Origin: Terasakiella sp033100395
GTDB taxonomy: Bacteria; Pseudomonadota; Alphaproteobacteria; Rhodospirillales; Terasakiellaceae
Assembly (NCBI RefSeq): GCF_033100395.1
Contig: NZ_JAWLVJ010000019.1
Location: 1 to 64,000, forward strand
DNA length: 64,000 nucleotides
Direction: 5' to 3'
In this document: positions 17,305 to 25,035 of the stretch, in pieces
Layout: the number at the start of each line of letters is the position of its first letter
Position numbering within the stretch: position 1 is the first letter of the stretch
The notes under the pieces: model-generated
The model's input: the letters and a program-made list of their open reading frames with translations, nothing else
Database searches by the model: none
What the model was told of the DNA's origin: nothing
Program-made: the position numbers and the translations under genes

Positions 17305-18297
17305 ATGAAAGCTGTGATAACGACGGTTCCATTTGGGGCTATAGACGAGACACCTTTAGTATTGATGAAAGAAGCGGGTCTGGACTATGAGATCAATCCT
17401 TTGGGGCGAAAATTAAAACCCGAAGAAGTCGCCGGGGTCATTGGGTCGGCTGATATTGTGATTGCCGGGACCGAACGAATTGATAAAGCGGTTATGGATC
17501 AATGTCCAAACCTAAAGGCCATTTGCCGTGTCGGCATTGGCTTAGATAGCGTGGATTTGGTGGCGGCAAAAGAAAAAGAGATTTTGGTTTCATATACCCC
17601 TGATGCGCCATCACCTGCTGTGGCCGAATTGACCATAGGTTTGATGTTGGATGTTTTGCGCGGTGTTTCCAAAGCAGACCGCGATATTCGACAAGAAAAT
17701 TGGCATCGTTTGGCCGGGCGTCGGTTGTCTGATTGTAAAGTCGGTATTTTAGGGTGTGGCCGCATTGGCGCGCGCGTGATCAAGCATCTTGCGATGGGGT
17801 TCCCCGGGGTGGATATCTGGGCAAATGATCTGTTGGATAAGCCAGAATTGGATGGTTTTGTCACTTGGGCGGACAAAAAAGATATTTTGCAACAGTGTGA
17901 TGTCATCAGTTTGCATTTGCCCTTGACGCCGCAAACACAGAATTTGATTTCTGCACAAGAATTGTCTTTATTAAAGTCGGATGCGGTTTTGATTAATACG
18001 GCGCGTGGCGGCATGATTAACGAGAAAGCGTTGGCAGACGCGATTAAAAATGGACAATTGCATGGGGCTGCTATAGATGTGTTCGAACAAGAGCCATATT
18101 GCGGCGAATTAGCGGCGCTGGATAATCTTGTTTTGACATGCCATCTCGGGTCCATGACAAAAGACTGTCGTGCTCAGATGGAGATTGAGGCAACGGCAGA
18201 AGCGGTACGTTTTATGATGAAAGAGCAATTTCTCTCGCCTGTGCCTCAGGCTGAATATGATATGGCAGAATCTTTTGCTGTGAAACGAGGGGAGTGA
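17305..18297 (+). CDS. D-2-hydroxyacid dehydrogenase, phosphoglycerate-dehydrogenase-like
   Basis: A 330-residue NAD-dependent D-isomer 2-hydroxyacid dehydrogenase. The Rossmann motif GCGRIGARV lies near residue 152. The catalytic Arg (NTARGG near 233), Glu (EQEP near 262) and His (CHLGS near 281) are all present. Without the C-terminal ACT domain of SerA it is more likely a pathway enzyme than the house serine enzyme. It is first in the plus-strand block. It may oxidise a 2-hydroxy acid that feeds the PLP/cytidylyltransferase module at 20.4-26.9 kb; this link is speculative. Confidence 0.8.
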   Translation: MKAVITTVPFGAIDETPLVLMKEAGLDYEINPLGRKLKPEEVAGVIGSADIVIAGTERIDKAVMDQCPNLKAICRVGIGLDSVDLVAAKEKEILVSYTPDAPSPAVAELTIGLMLDVLRGVSKADRDIRQENWHRLAGRRLSDCKVGILGCGRIGARVIKHLAMGFPGVDIWANDLLDKPELDGFVTWADKKDILQQCDVISLHLPLTPQTQNLISAQELSLLKSDAVLINTARGGMINEKALADAIKNGQLHGAAIDVFEQEPYCGELAALDNLVLTCHLGSMTKDCRAQMEIEATAEAVRFMMKEQFLSPVPQAEYDMAESFAVKRGE

Positions 18298-18307
18298 CGA
18301 GAGACTA

Positions 18308-19210
18308 ATGAAAATTCTTGTTACAGGTGGGGCTGGTTTTTTGGGCAGCCACGTGGCAGATGCGCTAACGGAAGCAGGCCACGAGGTTTTTGTCTTCGAT
18401 CTGGTTGAATCGGCTTATTTAAGGCCGGGACAAACGATGATCATCGGTGATGTCACGAATTTCGAGCATGTGTGTGATGCGGTCAAAGGGGTCGATGTGA
18501 TCTATCATTTGGCGGCGTTAGCAGACATTGATAAAGCCATTGATCGTCCACGCGATACCATGTCTGTCAATTTAATGGGCACGGTCAATATGTTGGAAGC
18601 CGCCCGTCTTTGTAATGTTCAGCGGTTTATTTTTTCCAGCTCTATTTATGTTTATTCTGACCAAGGTTCGTTTTATCGGACGTCAAAACAGGCGTGTGAA
18701 CACCTCATTCAGGACTATCACGACAGATATGGGCTGAATTACTCTATTGTGCGCTATGGCTCTCTTTATGGCCCGCGTGCGGACTCTTCCAATGCTGTCT
18801 TTAGAATGCTGAAATCGGCTTTGGAAAAAGGCGTGATCACCTATGGTGGATCTGGTAAAGAAGTGCGCGAATATATTCATATTCGTGACGCAGCGTTGAT
18901 GAGTGCTGATGTTTTAGATGATCGTTTTGAAAATGCCATCTTGCATTTGACGGGTCGCGAAAGAATGACCACCGGAGAAATGCTGGAGATGATGAAAGAG
19001 ATCCTCAACAATAAAGTTGATATTCAGCTGAATACACAATCTGTGACCGGGCATTATATTCAAACCCCTTATAACTATACGCCTCGTCTGGGACGCAAAA
19101 TGACCCGCGAAACTTATATTGATATTGGTCTTGGGTTGCTGGATATGATTCAGTTTTTGGATCAGGATAACCCGGAAACACATCCGCCACACGGTTGCAT
19201 TGAAGAGTAG
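18308..19210 (+). CDS. NAD-dependent nucleotide-sugar epimerase/dehydratase
   Basis: A 300-residue extended SDR. TGGAGFLGSH lies at residues 6-15, YHLAA near 65, SSSIYVY near 115 and the catalytic Tyr-x-x-x-Lys as YRTSK near 122. It is the size of UDP-sugar 4-epimerases and reductases. It starts ten bases after the dehydrogenase gene, with GAGAG upstream of the ATG. The substrate cannot be named from sequence. It precedes the FkbM methyltransferase by 11 bases and is probably in the same transcript. Confidence 0.8.
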   Translation: MKILVTGGAGFLGSHVADALTEAGHEVFVFDLVESAYLRPGQTMIIGDVTNFEHVCDAVKGVDVIYHLAALADIDKAIDRPRDTMSVNLMGTVNMLEAARLCNVQRFIFSSSIYVYSDQGSFYRTSKQACEHLIQDYHDRYGLNYSIVRYGSLYGPRADSSNAVFRMLKSALEKGVITYGGSGKEVREYIHIRDAALMSADVLDDRFENAILHLTGRERMTTGEMLEMMKEILNNKVDIQLNTQSVTGHYIQTPYNYTPRLGRKMTRETYIDIGLGLLDMIQFLDQDNPETHPPHGCIEE

Positions 19211-19221
19211 ATACTAAGATT

Positions 19222-20085
19222 ATGAAACAGTTTATTAAAAAAAATCTTGTCGGTGTGGTGCGTTTTATGATCACAATTTTCGGCGAAGGATGGCGTCGAA
19301 AAGTTTCTTTGATCCTGCGTGAGGCTATGTCCAGACATGGGTTTGATGAAGTTATCAAGGTCATTGAAACCAAGCGTGGGAGAGTACGTTTTTATTGTCT
19401 GGATAGTCTGCCCTTATGGCGCGCTGAAACGTTGCTGACAAAAGAACCCGAGACCATTGAGTGGATTGACTCAATGGAAGATGGGGATGTTTTGTTTGAT
19501 ATCGGGGCGAATGTCGGGATTTATACAATTTATGCCGGGATCAAGAAATCCGTAAAGGTCAAAGCTTTTGAACCACTGGCAGCAAACTATTTTCTGATCA
19601 ATCGCAATATTGAGGAAAATAACCTGTTTGAGAACGTACAAGCTTTTTGTTTGGCGCTAAATGACAAGGACATGTTAGGCAGTTTTCATGTTCAAAATAC
19701 AGGTTTTGGATCGGCTGTATCAAGTTTCGATGTGCCGATTGATCATAACGGGGATCAATTTGAGGCCAAATTTGAACAAGGCATGGTTGGGATGACGCTT
19801 GATAATTTCGTTGAGAAATTCGAACCAGACTTCCCAACACATATCAAAATCGACGTTGATGGCATTGAAGACAAGATTATTAAAGGGGCGCTGAAAACAT
19901 TGTCTGATGCGCGTGTCAAATCAGTTTCAATCGAACTTGATGAAAAACGTCCTGAATATACGAATGCGATTATTACAGATATTGAATCGGTTGGTTTCAG
20001 TTTGACAAGCAAACGACATAGTCCCATGTTTGATAAGACACAGTATTCAAATATCTTTAACTATCGTTTTGACCGTGCCGTTTGA
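19222..20085 (+). CDS. FkbM-family methyltransferase
   Basis: A 287-residue SAM methyltransferase of the FkbM type, which O-methylates sugars and polyketides. The SAM motif FDIGANVGIYT lies near residue 92, and HIKIDVDGIE near 207 is the typical FkbM post-motif with the conserved Asp. The N-terminal 80 residues are basic. It ends the first plus-strand gene group, and a decayed gtrA fragment follows. A glycan O-methyltransferase role is likely. Confidence 0.85.
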   Translation: MKQFIKKNLVGVVRFMITIFGEGWRRKVSLILREAMSRHGFDEVIKVIETKRGRVRFYCLDSLPLWRAETLLTKEPETIEWIDSMEDGDVLFDIGANVGIYTIYAGIKKSVKVKAFEPLAANYFLINRNIEENNLFENVQAFCLALNDKDMLGSFHVQNTGFGSAVSSFDVPIDHNGDQFEAKFEQGMVGMTLDNFVEKFEPDFPTHIKIDVDGIEDKIIKGALKTLSDARVKSVSIELDEKRPEYTNAIITDIESVGFSLTSKRHSPMFDKTQYSNIFNYRFDRAV

Positions 20086-20152
20086 AGTAGATTGGGGCCA
20101 TATAGTCATGGCTTATGAACGATAGAAAAAATTCTATTCTTTCTCTGAATAA

Positions 20153-20335
20153 GGTGAATTTTGTAAAGTATTAAATTTTCAATGTTTTTCTTACCTGATT
20201 GGAAGTGTGCTGCTCATAACTATTATTGATTTAGGTGTTGATAGATATCTGGTCATTATTCTGGTGACGGCAATTTGCATCCCTATTAATTTCGTTGGAC
20301 CCAGATGGGTTCTCGTTGGATCAAAGAGGACATGA
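20153..20335 (+). pseudogene. Remnant of a GtrA-family membrane protein gene
   Basis: An open stretch of 60 codons, bounded upstream by an in-frame TAA at 20150, has no plausible start. It translates to a hydrophobic segment containing FSYLIG, then IPINFVG and a basic end GSKRT. The same two motifs occur in the same order and spacing at the C-terminus of the intact GtrA gene at 44,110-44,490. This is the C-terminal half of a gtrA whose N-terminal half is missing. It marks an old rearrangement junction between the FkbM gene and the cytidylyltransferase module. Confidence 0.75.
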
Positions 20336-20379
20336 TCTGTATGTTATTTTTTATTTTACTAAAACAATTTGGGTGAAAC

Positions 20380-21114
20380 ATGATTGTTGCAATTTTAATT
20401 GGTCGCGCTGGATCAACTGGTTTTCCTGGAAAAAACCTTTACCCGGTACTTGGCATGCCTTTGGTTGCTTATCCTTTGATTGCTGCCCAGAATGCACCTT
20501 CAATTGATCGCATTTATGTTTCAACGGATAGCCAAGGTATTAAAGATGTCGCCGAAGAGTATGGTGCTGAAGTTATTGATCGTCCAGACTATTTGGCGGA
20601 CAAGGCAGCTTTGGGAGAGGATGCTTATGTGCATGCCTACGAGATCATTAAAAAAGAATGCGAAGAACAGGGCGAGGAGCTCGAACTGCTTGTTCTGTTG
20701 ATGGCAAATGCGCCTACCATTTCAGTTGCGCAACTGGAAGAAGGTATTCAGGTTTTGCGTGATCAGCCTGAAACGGACAGTGCTGTAAGTGTCAGCTGTT
20801 ATAATATGTGGAGCCCACTACGTGCGCGTAAAACAGATGAAAGCGGTCATCTGCAGCCATTTGTCCCTTTTGAAACTTTTGGGAATCCCAAGACGTTGAA
20901 CTGTGATCGGGACAGTCAGGGAGATGTTTTATTTGCTGATATGGGGGTTTCAGTCGTTCGTCCGCAAAATCTCGAGAACATGGAAGACGGTCTTTTGCCG
21001 CAGAAATGGATGGGCCGAAATATTTGGCCGATCCGTAATGAAGGCGGTCTTGATGTGGATTACGATTATCAAATGCCGCAAGCTGAATTCTGGATCAAGA
21101 AACACCTTTCTTGA
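20380..21114 (+). CDS. Cytidylyltransferase of the acylneuraminate family, divergent
   Basis: A 244-residue CTP-transferase-like protein. The nucleotide-binding motif reads GRAGSTGFPGKN (residues 8-19), different from the ARGGSK form of the two minus-strand paralogues. STDSQGIK near 46, LLMANAP near 107 and a distinct C-terminal half (NCDRDSQGD, LPQKWMG, GGLDVDYD) suggest a separate subfamily with its own substrate. The ribosome site is GGGTGAAAC before the ATG. It opens a group of five genes with a PLP enzyme and two radical SAM enzymes. It probably activates a sugar acid or a phosphorylated alcohol or amine as a CMP/CDP derivative; which one is unknown. Confidence 0.75.
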   Translation: MIVAILIGRAGSTGFPGKNLYPVLGMPLVAYPLIAAQNAPSIDRIYVSTDSQGIKDVAEEYGAEVIDRPDYLADKAALGEDAYVHAYEIIKKECEEQGEELELLVLLMANAPTISVAQLEEGIQVLRDQPETDSAVSVSCYNMWSPLRARKTDESGHLQPFVPFETFGNPKTLNCDRDSQGDVLFADMGVSVVRPQNLENMEDGLLPQKWMGRNIWPIRNEGGLDVDYDYQMPQAEFWIKKHLS

Positions 21115-21189
21115 TTTTGTGTCCGGTCGACTGTCGGACAAACAACAAGATATGTACAGCAAAACAAATTTGGGATTAAAAGTGTTGCA

Positions 21190-22275
21190 GTGATTTTGCC
21201 AAACGAACATTTGATTGAGATTTCACGTGATAGTGACATTATTTCTGGTCGTGAAGGCATGGTCTGCCTAGATCGAAATGAACGGGTCAGTGAATTCCCA
21301 TCTGACGTTTTTCAAGAGATGTTGCAACGGCAATCTTCGAGTCTGTTTAGTATTTATCCCGACTTAGGGCCATTGTATAAACGACTTTCCTGTCAGGAAG
21401 ATTTGCCGCTGGAGCGACTTTCAGTTGGTGCCGGATCAGATGGTCTTATTCGCCGTGTATTTCAGGCTTTTTTGAGCCCTGGCGACCTTGTTTTAACACC
21501 GGACCCCACATATGGGATGTATGCTGTCTGGTCACGGATCTTTCAGGCAAATTATCTCGGTGTTCCTTATGGTGAGGGGCCGGATTTCAAGTTCAATCTT
21601 GATGATTTGCTTAATGGTATTCGAAAGGGAGCGCGATTGTGCTGTATTGCTAACCCCGATCAACCAACTGGCACAATTCTATCGCTTGAGGATTTGAGAA
21701 AAATAGCTGACGTTGCCCGGGATGCCGGAGCGCTTTTGTTGATAGATGAAGCCTATTATCCTTTTCACCCTGTCTCAGCACGCCCCCTGATAGACGAATA
21801 TGATAATGTTGTTGTCTTGCGGACTTTTTCGAAAGTGGGTGGGCTTGCGGGCTTGCGGATAGGGTTTGCAATGGGGGACCGTTCTACTATGGCGGTGATT
21901 CAGAAGGTCAGAAGCCCAGGGGAGGTCAATTCAGTTGGCGCGGCGATGGCATGTTATCTGCTGGAAAACCCACATGTGATCGAGACATTTAAAAACGAAA
22001 TCGAACGAAGCCGGGAACTGTTAATAAAAGCCATAGAAAAATTAGGTTTTGAAATTCCTGTCTGTGCTGCTAATTTCCAGCTTATGAAGACCCCCGGTGA
22101 TATAAATCCTGCTCGGTTACTTGATGAGTTGGCGAACCGTGGCTATTTAATTAAAGGTGGCTTTGGACATAGTACCCTGAAAGAATATGTTCGTGTCAGT
22201 CTGGACGTTCCTTCAATTATAGAACCTTTCATAAAAGTTATGGAAGACGCTGTTGTTGAATTAAGACGTTCATAA
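21190..22275 (+). CDS. HisC/CobD-like PLP-dependent aminotransferase or decarboxylase
   Basis: A 361-residue fold-type I PLP enzyme of the class I/II group. Seen: YPDLGP near residue 56, ANPDQPTG near 155, IDEAYYPF near 185 and the PLP lysine in TFSKVGGLAGLRIG near 216. HisC transaminates histidinol phosphate. Close relatives include CobD (threonine-phosphate decarboxylase) and, in Campylobacter capsule loci, enzymes forming ethanolamine phosphate or serinol phosphate. The start is GTG at 21190. Directly after a cytidylyltransferase, it could make the amino alcohol phosphate or amino sugar to be activated. This is a hypothesis. Confidence 0.8.
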   Translation: MILPNEHLIEISRDSDIISGREGMVCLDRNERVSEFPSDVFQEMLQRQSSSLFSIYPDLGPLYKRLSCQEDLPLERLSVGAGSDGLIRRVFQAFLSPGDLVLTPDPTYGMYAVWSRIFQANYLGVPYGEGPDFKFNLDDLLNGIRKGARLCCIANPDQPTGTILSLEDLRKIADVARDAGALLLIDEAYYPFHPVSARPLIDEYDNVVVLRTFSKVGGLAGLRIGFAMGDRSTMAVIQKVRSPGEVNSVGAAMACYLLENPHVIETFKNEIERSRELLIKAIEKLGFEIPVCAANFQLMKTPGDINPARLLDELANRGYLIKGGFGHSTLKEYVRVSLDVPSIIEPFIKVMEDAVVELRRS

Positions 22276-22299
22276 AATTTATTGAAGTAGGAGATTAAA

Positions 22300-23877
22300 G
22301 TGGGAATTAATGTGTTGTTCGTTTATCCGAATACGTTTGGGATGAACATGCTCCCCCCCGCTATCGCACTTTTTTCATCTTTGTTGAAAAGAGAAGGTCA
22401 CAATATCGAAGTCTTTGATGCGACCTATTATCAGACCGACTACGGGATTGATAGTGACGGTACCAAGATGGACTTTTTGAATGTTGTGCCTTACGACATG
22501 GACGGGCGTGGTATTAATCTTCGTACGACCGATTGGCGTCAGGACTTGGCAGAACAGGTCAAAAGATTTCAGCCAAACCTGATTGCAATATCTTCAACGG
22601 AAGATATGTGGGAATTGGGCATGCATATTCTGGAAGAAGTAAAGGAATATAAGCTCAAAAATCAAACCCCCGTAATTGCAGGAGGAGTGTTTCCTACTTT
22701 TGCACCAGATATTGCGATTAGCTGGCCGCTTGTGGATATGGTGTGTGTGGGCGAAGGCGAACATGCCTTGATCGACCTTTGTGAAAAACTTGAAAAAGGT
22801 CATAATTATAACGACGTAACAAATTTATGGGTCAAACAACCAAGTGGTTCCATTAAGAAAAATTCGGTAACAAAAGCTGTTGATATCAACGAGCTTCCGA
22901 TGATTGATGTGGGAACTTTTGAGGATGCGCGCCTCTATCGGCCAATGTCTGGTCGTGTTTATCGCATGTTGCCGATCGAAACCATTCGTGGCTGTCCTTA
23001 TAAATGCAGTTTCTGTAATTCACCGTCCCAGATGTCTTTCTATAAGGAAGAAACAAACTCTCGATTCTTGCGTAAAAAGAAGATGGACCTTGTTTATAAG
23101 GAACTTCGATATTTCAAGGACGAATTGAATCTTGAATATGCATATTTCTGGGCGGATACATTCTTGGCTATGAATTCACGTGAATTGGATGAATTCTGTG
23201 AAATGTATTCAGATATCAAGTTGCCCTTTTGGATGCAAACCCGACCGGAAACAATTAACCATGATAATATCCGCAAATTAAGTGAAGTCGGTTTGCATCG
23301 TATTTCTTTTGGGCTGGAACACGGGAATGAGAAATTCCGCTCTGAAATGTTAGATCGCCAATGGAAGAATGAAGATATTATCAAGGCGTTGCGTATTCCT
23401 CACCAATATGGGGTGCAATTCTCGGTGAACAATATTACAGGCTTCCCGAAGGAAACACGTGAGATCGCAATGGATACTGTCGAATTGAATCGTGAAATCA
23501 TGGCGGATAATGCGAATATTTATTCGTTTGTGCCGTTTCATGGAACGCCTCTTCGCAAAATCTGTGAAGATTTGGGTCTTATCAAGCATGAAACCATTAC
23601 AAAATGTCTGACAGATGCACCTGTCTTTGAAATGGAACAATATTCTATTGATGAGATTATGGGGCTGCGTAAGTGTTTTATTCTGTACACGACTTTCCCG
23701 AAAAGCCGATGGAAGGACATTGAGCGCGCTGAACCGGATACGCCTGAAGGGAACCGCATTTTTGCGGAGTTAAAAGAAGAGTATATGGACAGATATTTCA
23801 AGGCGCCGACTGATAATCCGAATGCTGAAATTGCACAGGTCGCGGACCTGGAATACGGCGTGCAGCAAAGCGGCTGA
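22300..23877 (+). CDS. Cobalamin-binding-type radical SAM protein
   Basis: A 525-residue protein with an N-terminal B12-binding-like Rossmann domain (about residues 1-160) and a radical SAM domain whose cluster motif is CPYKCSFCNS near 231. The classic Asp-x-His-x-x-Gly cobalamin motif is not seen, as is common in this superfamily. GTG at 22300 has AGGAG seven bases upstream, a strong ribosome site. Family members methylate unactivated carbon or phosphorus, or do ring rearrangements. Its place between a PLP enzyme and a SPASM enzyme suggests a multi-step modification of one small molecule or head group. Confidence 0.85.
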   Translation: MGINVLFVYPNTFGMNMLPPAIALFSSLLKREGHNIEVFDATYYQTDYGIDSDGTKMDFLNVVPYDMDGRGINLRTTDWRQDLAEQVKRFQPNLIAISSTEDMWELGMHILEEVKEYKLKNQTPVIAGGVFPTFAPDIAISWPLVDMVCVGEGEHALIDLCEKLEKGHNYNDVTNLWVKQPSGSIKKNSVTKAVDINELPMIDVGTFEDARLYRPMSGRVYRMLPIETIRGCPYKCSFCNSPSQMSFYKEETNSRFLRKKKMDLVYKELRYFKDELNLEYAYFWADTFLAMNSRELDEFCEMYSDIKLPFWMQTRPETINHDNIRKLSEVGLHRISFGLEHGNEKFRSEMLDRQWKNEDIIKALRIPHQYGVQFSVNNITGFPKETREIAMDTVELNREIMADNANIYSFVPFHGTPLRKICEDLGLIKHETITKCLTDAPVFEMEQYSIDEIMGLRKCFILYTTFPKSRWKDIERAEPDTPEGNRIFAELKEEYMDRYFKAPTDNPNAEIAQVADLEYGVQQSG

Positions 23878-23885
23878 CAACAAAA

Positions 23886-25031
23886 ATGGAACAAAAAACC
23901 TATAAAAAAGACAACAGCTTTGTCGGTTTGTCGGGTATTGATACTGAAACGTCAGATATTTTAAAGCGTATTCAGACGATGGCGGATCGTTTGGACAGCT
24001 ATAATTGGGAAGATGGACAGCAAGAGCTGATAATGCGTGCTGTATCAAGTCTGTCAGCTGGTAAGGGAAATAGTGAAGATAACTTTTGGCTTAGACCTCA
24101 TATTGTTGAAGAGATCAATCGTCTGAGTGATGAGGAACTGCCACGTTATCTTTATTACAGATTTCGTTATGATGTTTTTCCCAGCACGCATGAACTAGAC
24201 GCTTTTCCGCCCTGCGTGCAAATCGAGCCGACTTCGGTATGTAATTATCGTTGTGTGTTTTGTTATCAGACAGACAAGAAACTGACAGATAGTAAAGCCG
24301 GGCATAAAGGGCGTATGGACCTTGATCTGTTCAAGAAAATTGTAGATCAGATTCATGGACGTGTGGAGGCTGTTACGTTAGCATCACGCGGTGAACCCTT
24401 GTTGGCCAAGGACATCGTGAAGATGCTGGAATATGCTTCAGGAAAATTTTTAGGTCTGAAAGTGAATACCAATGCGTGGTATCTGACAGAAGAGAAGATA
24501 CATGCATTACTGTCGGCAGAGCCCAACACAGTCGTGTTTTCAGCGGATGCGGCAGATGACGAACTTTATGCCAAGTTACGTGTGAATGGCCGTTTGGATA
24601 AAGTGCTTAAGAATGTTCAGATGTTTAGCGATATCAAGGCAAAACACTATTCTCAATCACGAACGATTACACGTGTTTCTGGCGTTAAATTTTCTGATCA
24701 GCAAGACTTTGATAAAATTGAAAGTTTTTGGAAAGACTATGTCGATCAGGTCGCGTTTGTGGATTACAACCCCTGGGAAAGCGTTTATGATGCGGAGGCT
24801 ACAAATGTTTCACAACCTTGTTCGGACTTGTGGCGTCGTCTATTTGTCTGGTGGGATGGTCGTATAAACCCTTGTGATGTTGATTATTTGTCTTCCTTGG
24901 CCGTCGGGAATGTAAAGGACAAGGATATCAGCGAGCTTTGGACAGGGGAAGGCTACGATATGTTGCGTCAGCAACATCTTGCAGGAAATCGTGATAAGCT
25001 TATGCCATGTGTAAATTGTTCGCTGGTATAG
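23886..25031 (+). CDS. Radical SAM protein with SPASM domain
   Basis: A 381-residue radical SAM enzyme with CNYRCVFC near residue 120. A C-terminal cysteine set (SQPCSDLW, NPCDVDY, MPCVNC) would hold a SPASM auxiliary cluster. The N-terminal roughly 95 residues are an extra region with no recognised fold. It begins eight bases after the B12-type gene and is followed four bases later by the large transferase-like gene. It is not closely similar in N-terminal layout to the other SPASM protein at 9,705. It is probably a dehydrogenase, epimerase or dehydratase acting in the same pathway. Confidence 0.85.
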   Translation: MEQKTYKKDNSFVGLSGIDTETSDILKRIQTMADRLDSYNWEDGQQELIMRAVSSLSAGKGNSEDNFWLRPHIVEEINRLSDEELPRYLYYRFRYDVFPSTHELDAFPPCVQIEPTSVCNYRCVFCYQTDKKLTDSKAGHKGRMDLDLFKKIVDQIHGRVEAVTLASRGEPLLAKDIVKMLEYASGKFLGLKVNTNAWYLTEEKIHALLSAEPNTVVFSADAADDELYAKLRVNGRLDKVLKNVQMFSDIKAKHYSQSRTITRVSGVKFSDQQDFDKIESFWKDYVDQVAFVDYNPWESVYDAEATNVSQPCSDLWRRLFVWWDGRINPCDVDYLSSLAVGNVKDKDISELWTGEGYDMLRQQHLAGNRDKLMPCVNCSLV

Positions 25032-25035
25032 ATTT

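Noticed and set aside
20295..20507. Plus-strand frame of 70 codons over the start of the cytidylyltransferase
   Set aside because: It is out of frame with the clear cytidylyltransferase and with the gtrA remnant; low-complexity aromatic composition.
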